Assembly: GCF_030412965.1 (NCBI RefSeq)
Contig: NZ_JAUHJQ010000007.1
Coordinates: 148,930 to 212,929, forward strand
From: Nocardioides oceani
GTDB taxonomy: Bacteria; Actinomycetota; Actinomycetes; Propionibacteriales; Nocardioidaceae
Reading direction: 5' to 3'
DNA: 64,000 nucleotides
Part shown: piece after piece, positions 60,288 to 64,000 of the stretch
Layout: the number at the start of each line of letters is the position of its first letter
How positions within the stretch are numbered: the first letter of the stretch is position 1
Made by a program: the position numbers and the translations under genes
Notes under the pieces: generated by a model
What the model saw: only the letters and a program-made list of their open reading frames with translations
The model's database searches: none
What the model was told of the DNA's origin: nothing

Positions 60288-60298
60288 CCCCGGTCACC
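60283..60298. promoter_or_regulatory. CRP/GlxR-like site upstream of GAF regulator
   Basis: TGTGACCCCGGTCACC fits TGTGA-N6-TCACA except the last base and contains the perfect inverted repeat GTGACC-CC-GGTCAC. It covers the -35 region of the TACGGT promoter (60309-60314). Either a CRP-like protein or autoregulation could use it. Confidence 0.4.
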
Positions 60299-60321
60299 TG
60301 TTCGGTGCTACGGTCCCGCGC

Positions 60322-61542
60322 ATGACGGTGGGGGAGCTCGAGGACCGCCGACGCGAGGCGGTCCGTGCCTGGACGTCGTTCGTCGAGCACGGCGACGCCC
60401 CCGGTGCCGTGCGCCCGGAGATCCTGAGCAGCTGGAGCCGCTCCACCGCGGTCGGCACGGACGTGACCGAGGCGCCGCTGGCCGACGAGGGCGAGACCGC
60501 CGGCCGCTGGCGCGACTCCCCGCTGCAGGTCGCCGTCGAGCGCGTCGAGGCCGAGCTGCGGCGTACCGCCGAGGACGGCGACCTCGTCGTCGCCGTCACC
60601 GACCCCGACACCCGCATCCTGTGGACGTACGGCGGGCGCGTGATGCGCCGCAAGGCCGAGTCGGTGAACTTCGTGCCCGGCGGCCGGTGGGACGACCGCT
60701 CCGTCGGCACCAACGCGCTCGACCTGGCCAACCGGCTGGGGACGCCGTCGATGGTCTTCAGCGCCGAGCACTACGCGCCGATCGTGCACAACTGGGTCTG
60801 CTGGGCGGCGCCGGTGCACGACCCGGTCACCGGCGCGCAGCTCGGCGTCATCGACCTCTCCACGACCTGGGAGCGCACGCACCCGATCGGGCTGGCCACC
60901 GCGCGGGTGATGGCGCGGCTGATCGAGACCGCGATGCCGCGCTCGCGCATGCACGGCGCCCTGGAGGAGACGCGCGACCCCGGGCTCGTGATGACGCTGC
61001 TCGGCACCGCCGAGACCCGTCTCGACGGGCAGCGGCTGCTGCTCAACCGCCGGCAGACCGAGGTCCTGGCCCTACTGGCGATGCACCCCGAGGGGCTCTC
61101 GCTCGAGCAGCTGCACGCACTGGTCTACGGCGACCAGGCGGTCACCTTCTCCACGCTCAAGGCGGAGGTCTCCCACCTGCGCGCGGCGCTCGGTGGCCAG
61201 CTCTCCTCGCGTCCCTACCGGCTGCTCATGCCGGTCGCCACCGACGTCGAGCACGTCCTCGCGCTGCTGCGCCGCGGCGAGGTGGCGGCCGCGGTCGACG
61301 CCTACCGCGGCGACCTGCTGCCCGGCACGAACAGCCCCGCGCTCCACGACCTGGCCGAGTACGTCGCCGTCGCGCTGCGCGAGGCGCTCCTCGCCGACCC
61401 GCAGCCCGATGCGGTCGTGCGGTACAGCGAGCTGGCGCCGTACGACGCCGACGTGCTCGAGACCTGCCTGGCCCGCCTCGACGGCACGGCCCACCCCGCG
61501 GTGCCGCTGCTCAAGGGCCGCCTGGCCGTCGCCCGCTCCTGA
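60322..61542 (+). CDS. GAF-domain transcriptional regulator with C-terminal winged helix
   Basis: A 406-residue regulator. The N-terminal RPEILSSWSRSTAVGTDV is typical of AcoR-like activators, followed by a GAF domain (about residues 75-210; DPDTRILWTYGGRVMRRK, GTNALDLANRLGTPSMVF, WAAPVHDPVTGAQLGVI). There is no sigma-54 AAA+ domain. The C-terminal part is a winged-helix or BTAD-like region (LNRRQTEVLALLAMHPEGLS, then VTFSTLKAEVSHLRAAL), so it probably acts with the housekeeping polymerase. ATG 60322 follows TACGGT by 7 nt. Related actinobacterial proteins sit beside aldehyde dehydrogenases; here the neighbour is an esterase. Confidence 0.85.
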   Translation: MTVGELEDRRREAVRAWTSFVEHGDAPGAVRPEILSSWSRSTAVGTDVTEAPLADEGETAGRWRDSPLQVAVERVEAELRRTAEDGDLVVAVTDPDTRILWTYGGRVMRRKAESVNFVPGGRWDDRSVGTNALDLANRLGTPSMVFSAEHYAPIVHNWVCWAAPVHDPVTGAQLGVIDLSTTWERTHPIGLATARVMARLIETAMPRSRMHGALEETRDPGLVMTLLGTAETRLDGQRLLLNRRQTEVLALLAMHPEGLSLEQLHALVYGDQAVTFSTLKAEVSHLRAALGGQLSSRPYRLLMPVATDVEHVLALLRRGEVAAAVDAYRGDLLPGTNSPALHDLAEYVAVALREALLADPQPDAVVRYSELAPYDADVLETCLARLDGTAHPAVPLLKGRLAVARS

Positions 61543-61564
61543 CTCGGCCGCTAGCGTCGTCCGG

Positions 61565-62578
61565 GTGACGCTGCGCCCTCGCCTGCTCCCGCTCGCCCCC
61601 ATCACCGTCGGCGCTGCCGCCGTCGGCGCCGTCCTCGGCCGTGCGCGGGCGGTCCGCGAGGTGCCGAGGACCATGCGCACGCCGATGCTGTGGGCGCCCG
61701 TCGCGATCGCGAACCCCACCCTCCTGCGTGTCGCCCGGCGCGTGTACGGCGCCGCGACCCAGCCGGTCGACGGCGTCGCGGTCGGCGTGCACGAGCTGCC
61801 CGAGGGCGGGTCGGTGCGGGTGCACGTGCCCACCAGCGGCCGGCCCGAGCCGAGCGGCGCGCTGGTGTGGATCCACGGCGGAGGCACGATCATGGGCACC
61901 GCCGCCCAGGACGACCGGCTGTGCAGCGAGCTGGCCCGCGACGTCGGCGTCGTCGTCGTGAGCGTCGAGTACCGCCTCGCCCCCGAGCACCCCTTCCCCG
62001 CCCCGCTCGACGACTGCGCCGCCGCGCTGGCCTGGCTGCACGAGCACGCCGTGGAGCTCGGCGTGGACCCGGAGCGGATCGCCGTCGGCGGGGCGAGCGC
62101 CGGTGGGCTGCTGGCGGCGTCGCTGGCGCAGCGCGCGACCGACGAGGGCCTGCCGGTCGCCTTCCAGCTCCTCGTCTACCCGATGCTCGACGACCGCACC
62201 GTGCTGTGCACCGAGCACGGCGGCCGCGGCCGCTTCCTGTGGACGCCGGCGTCGAACCGGTTCGCCTGGACCTCCTTCCTCGGCCGCCCGCCCGCCGAGG
62301 ACGGCACCGGGCTCCCGGCGTACGCCGTGCCCGCTCGCCGCGTCGACCTCGCCGACCTGCCGCCCGCGTGGATCGGCGTCGGCGACCTGGACCTGTTCCA
62401 CGACGAGGACCTTGAGTACGCCGCCCGCCTCCGCGCCGCCGGCGTCGCCTGCGACGTCCACGTCGAGCCCGGGATGTACCACGCCGCCGACGTCGACCAC
62501 GCCGACTCCGCACCCGGCACGGCCCGCTTCCGCGCCTCCGCCCGCGCCGCCCTGCGCCGGGCGGTCGGCACGCCCTGA
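61565..62578 (+). CDS. HSL-type alpha/beta hydrolase (esterase/lipase)
   Basis: A 337-residue hormone-sensitive-lipase family esterase. An N-terminal hydrophobic segment (about residues 12-26) may be a signal or anchor. VWIHGGGTIMG is the oxyanion-hole HGGG motif, AVGGASAGGLLAA the nucleophile elbow with Ser, the Asp in VGDLDLFHDED and the His in PGMYHAADVDH. It hydrolyses short or medium acyl esters. GTG 61565 follows TAGCGT by 7 nt, a leaderless layout. The downstream DNA is the tandem repeat array. Confidence 0.88.
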   Translation: MTLRPRLLPLAPITVGAAAVGAVLGRARAVREVPRTMRTPMLWAPVAIANPTLLRVARRVYGAATQPVDGVAVGVHELPEGGSVRVHVPTSGRPEPSGALVWIHGGGTIMGTAAQDDRLCSELARDVGVVVVSVEYRLAPEHPFPAPLDDCAAALAWLHEHAVELGVDPERIAVGGASAGGLLAASLAQRATDEGLPVAFQLLVYPMLDDRTVLCTEHGGRGRFLWTPASNRFAWTSFLGRPPAEDGTGLPAYAVPARRVDLADLPPAWIGVGDLDLFHDEDLEYAARLRAAGVACDVHVEPGMYHAADVDHADSAPGTARFRASARAALRRAVGTP

Positions 62579-62633
62579 CTGAGACCGGCACTTCCTGGCC
62601 GAGCAATTAGCCCGCCGACCGGCCGACCCTCTG

Positions 62634-63150
62634 CTGGTCGAGCAGCGAGCCTTGGCGAGCGTGGTCGAGACCCGGTGGGGTGCGAGGGGCCTGACTTGCT
62701 GGTCGAGCAGCGAGCCTTGGCGAGCGTCGTCGAGACCCGGTGAGGTGCGGGGGGCCTGACTTGCTGGTCGAGCAGGGAGCCTTGGCGAGCGTCGTCGAGA
62801 CCCGGTGAGGCGGGCAGGGCCTGACTTGCTGGTCGAGCAGGGAGCCTTGGCGAGCGTCGTCGAGACCCGGTGAGGCGGGCAGGGCCTGACTTGCTGGTCG
62901 AGCAGGGAGCCTTGGCGAGCGTCGTCGAGACCCGGTGAGGTGCGGGGGGCCTGACTTGCTGGTCGAGCAGGGAGCCTTGGCGAGCGTCGTCGAGACCCGG
63001 TGAGGCGGGCAGGGCCTGATTCGCTGGTCGAGCAGGGAGCCTTGGCGAGCGTCGTCGAGACCCGGTGAGGTGCGAGGGGCCTGATTCGCTGGTCGAGCAG
63101 GGAGCCTTGGCGAGCGTCGTCGCGACCCGGTGAGGTGCGCAGGTCCTCGG
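62634..63150. repeat. Tandem repeat array B (65-bp period, eight units)
   Basis: Units begin CTGGTCGAGCAG at 62634, 62699, 62764, 62829, 62894, 62959, 63024 and 63089, an exact 65-bp period. The core CTGGTCGAGCAG(C/G)GAGCC TTGGCGAGCGTCGTC and GAGACCCGGTGAGG is near-invariant, while the 17-18-bp tail varies slightly (GTGCGAGGGGCCTGACTTG and variants). It is related to array A. The repeats stop beyond 63150. No ORF is credible here although the periodicity keeps frames open. Confidence 0.93.
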
Positions 63151-63374
63151 GGGTGGTCGTCGGGCCGTCGGGCGGTGCGGTGCAAGGAGGGTTTGAGAAA
63201 GGCGTGGTTGCGCGCCGCTGTGGTCGAGGTGCTTGGTCGCGGTTGCTGTTCGGGTTGCGGGCAGGCGGGGGTCGACCGCTGTGGTGGCGGTGGTCGAAGG
63301 ACGTCTGTGAGAAGACCGGGCTCCAGCTGGTTGAGGAGGGCGCGCTGGCGCGCGTCTCGAAACCGGCCAGCGGT
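63151..63374. other. Intergenic with a diverged repeat copy
   Basis: No gene is supported between array B and the DUF222/HNH stop. At about 63327-63371 lies CTGGTTGAGGAGGGCGCGCT, then GGCGCGCGTCTCGAAACCGGC, a diverged repeat unit that can form a hairpin (GGTT/AACC with a bulge, GAG/CTC, GCGCGC pairs). It marks the 3' flank of the HNH gene. Confidence 0.5.
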
Positions 63375-64000
63375 CTATGTCCGCATGTGGAAGGCGACCT
63401 TGCCGCCGGGCAGGTGGGTGGTCTCGTAGGCGGGGTCGTGGATGCGTGCGTGGTGGCGGGGGCAGAGGTTGCGGGCGTTGCCGAAGTCGGTCGTGCCGCC
63501 GTGTGACCAGGGCTGGTCGTGGTGGGCGTGGCAGAGGTGGGCCGGCCAGTCGCACCCGTCGGCGGTGCAGGTCGGCTGAGTCACGTTGAGCCCGCGGCGT
63601 TGCGCACCGGAGAACAGTCGGGACCGTCGGCCGAGGTCGAGCAGCTCGGAGTTCGAGCCAAGCACAGCGGGGACGAGTCCGGCTTCGCACGCCAGCCGGC
63701 GGGCGGTGGCGGCGGAGATGACTCCACCGTCGTCGAGCACGCCGGGCGCGAGGCCGCCCAGGAGGGAGTCGAGGTCCATGGTGACCACGACGGTGGCGTT
63801 GAGTCCGCCGAGCTGCGGCAGCTTGTCGGCCGGGAGGCGCTCGAGCAGCTCGCAGAGGGCGTCGCCCATCCGTTCCGGCGAGGGGCGCCGTTCGACCTCG
63901 GGCTCTTCGGCTGCGTCCTTGGTGGCGGCTTGGTGCTTCGGGGCGGCGAAGGCGAGCAGCATCTTGTGCAGCATCGCGCCGTGCAGCTCGGGGATGGAGA
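63375..64000 (-). CDS. DUF222/HNH endonuclease signature protein (13E12 family), 5'-partial
   Basis: Partial gene; the reading frame remains open to the window edge, so the true start is outside. The visible 3' part has 208 residues: a helical DUF222-like segment (PELHGAMLHKMLLAFAAPK, then PERMGDALCELLERLPADKL) followed by a C-terminal HNH module, CTADGCDWPAHLCHAHH, DQPWSHGGTTDFGNARNLCP and RHHARIHDPAYETT, with paired Cys for zinc and the His-Asn-His residues. Genes of this family occur in many copies in Nocardioides and mycobacteria and are probably mobile or repetitive. Its location next to the repeat array fits that pattern. Nuclease activity is unproven. Confidence 0.85.
   Translation of the reverse strand, partial: SIPELHGAMLHKMLLAFAAPKHQAATKDAAEEPEVERRPSPERMGDALCELLERLPADKLPQLGGLNATVVVTMDLDSLLGGLAPGVLDDGGVISAATARRLACEAGLVPAVLGSNSELLDLGRRSRLFSGAQRRGLNVTQPTCTADGCDWPAHLCHAHHDQPWSHGGTTDFGNARNLCPRHHARIHDPAYETTHLPGGKVAFHMRT

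Noticed and set aside
62607..63185. Repetitive protein-coding ORFs across array B, and similar ones across array A
   Set aside because: The frames stay open only because the DNA repeats lack stops in some phases; the 65-bp unit is not a multiple of three, the peptide has no fold signal, and no ribosome binding site or promoter is evident.

Overview
The window is chromosomal DNA of a very GC-rich actinobacterium, most likely Nocardioides or a close relative within Propionibacteriales. This rests on strong third-position G/C, frequent GTG starts, actinobacterial family markers (DUF4032, DUF3263 next to a LytR_C protein, an Eis-type acetyltransferase, a DUF222/HNH '13E12' protein) and two tandem arrays of GGTYGAGCAGC...CGARACCCGGTGAG repeats that I associate with this group. 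Species assignment is inference. About sixty genes are called. No rRNA, prophage, IS element or CRISPR was seen.

Layout. 0-6.6 kb: exported C39-like peptidase, cysS-rlmB, a membrane metallophosphoesterase and an Eis-like acetyltransferase. 6.6-17.1 kb: an acyl-CoA dehydrogenase, then a Liv-type ABC importer (two paralogous lipoprotein binding proteins, one fused LivH-LivM permease, LivG, LivF) with two uncharacterised exported/membrane proteins in the same operon. 17.1-17.7 kb: first tandem repeat array. 17.8-20.9 kb: DUF4032 kinase-like gene and a GH13 glucosidase. 20.9-26.5 kb: SDR dehydrogenase, tRNA-Thr, a small membrane protein, pdxY, then a GMC oxidoreductase-aldehyde dehydrogenase pair. 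26.5-29.1 kb: DODA-type dioxygenase, ung, a PaaI-type thioesterase and a divergent HxlR regulator. 29.1-34.0 kb: an amine oxidase/beta-propeller pair divergent from a TetR-aldolase-PfkB kinase operon. 34.2-40.6 kb: PLP lyase, MFS, PHA-synthase-like hydrolase, divergent glutamate-synthase-like FMN protein and a luciferase-like oxidoreductase. 40.7-47.2 kb: otsA, a two-component system, a Gfo/Idh/MocA oxidoreductase, DUF3263, LytR_C and otsB. 47.3-49.1 kb: SAM-I riboswitch, threonine-synthase homologue and MoaD/ThiS-like carrier. 49.1-51.1 kb: TylF-type methyltransferase, coiled-coil protein and ATP-grasp protein. 51.1-53.0 kb: groEL behind two CIRCE elements. 53.0-60.3 kb: ECF sigma factor with a membrane partner, a MobA-like transferase, a phosphotransferase, and a MoxR/CoxE/XdhC molybdo-hydroxylase maturation set. 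60.3-62.6 kb: GAF regulator and HSL-type esterase. 62.6-64 kb: second repeat array and a DUF222/HNH gene running off the end.

Regulation is unusually legible. Three sites resembling the KstR operator TnnAACnnGTTnnA lie upstream of the Liv-type importer, the SDR and the GMC/ALDH operon, suggesting a scattered lipid or steroid catabolic regulon. A SAM-I riboswitch governs a threonine-synthase homologue followed by a sulfur-carrier-like protein, which suggests a sulfur or methionine role. At least fifteen genes show a TANNNT hexamer 6-8 nt upstream of the start codon, the layout expected of leaderless mRNAs. Convergent gene ends repeatedly carry GC-rich stem-loops.
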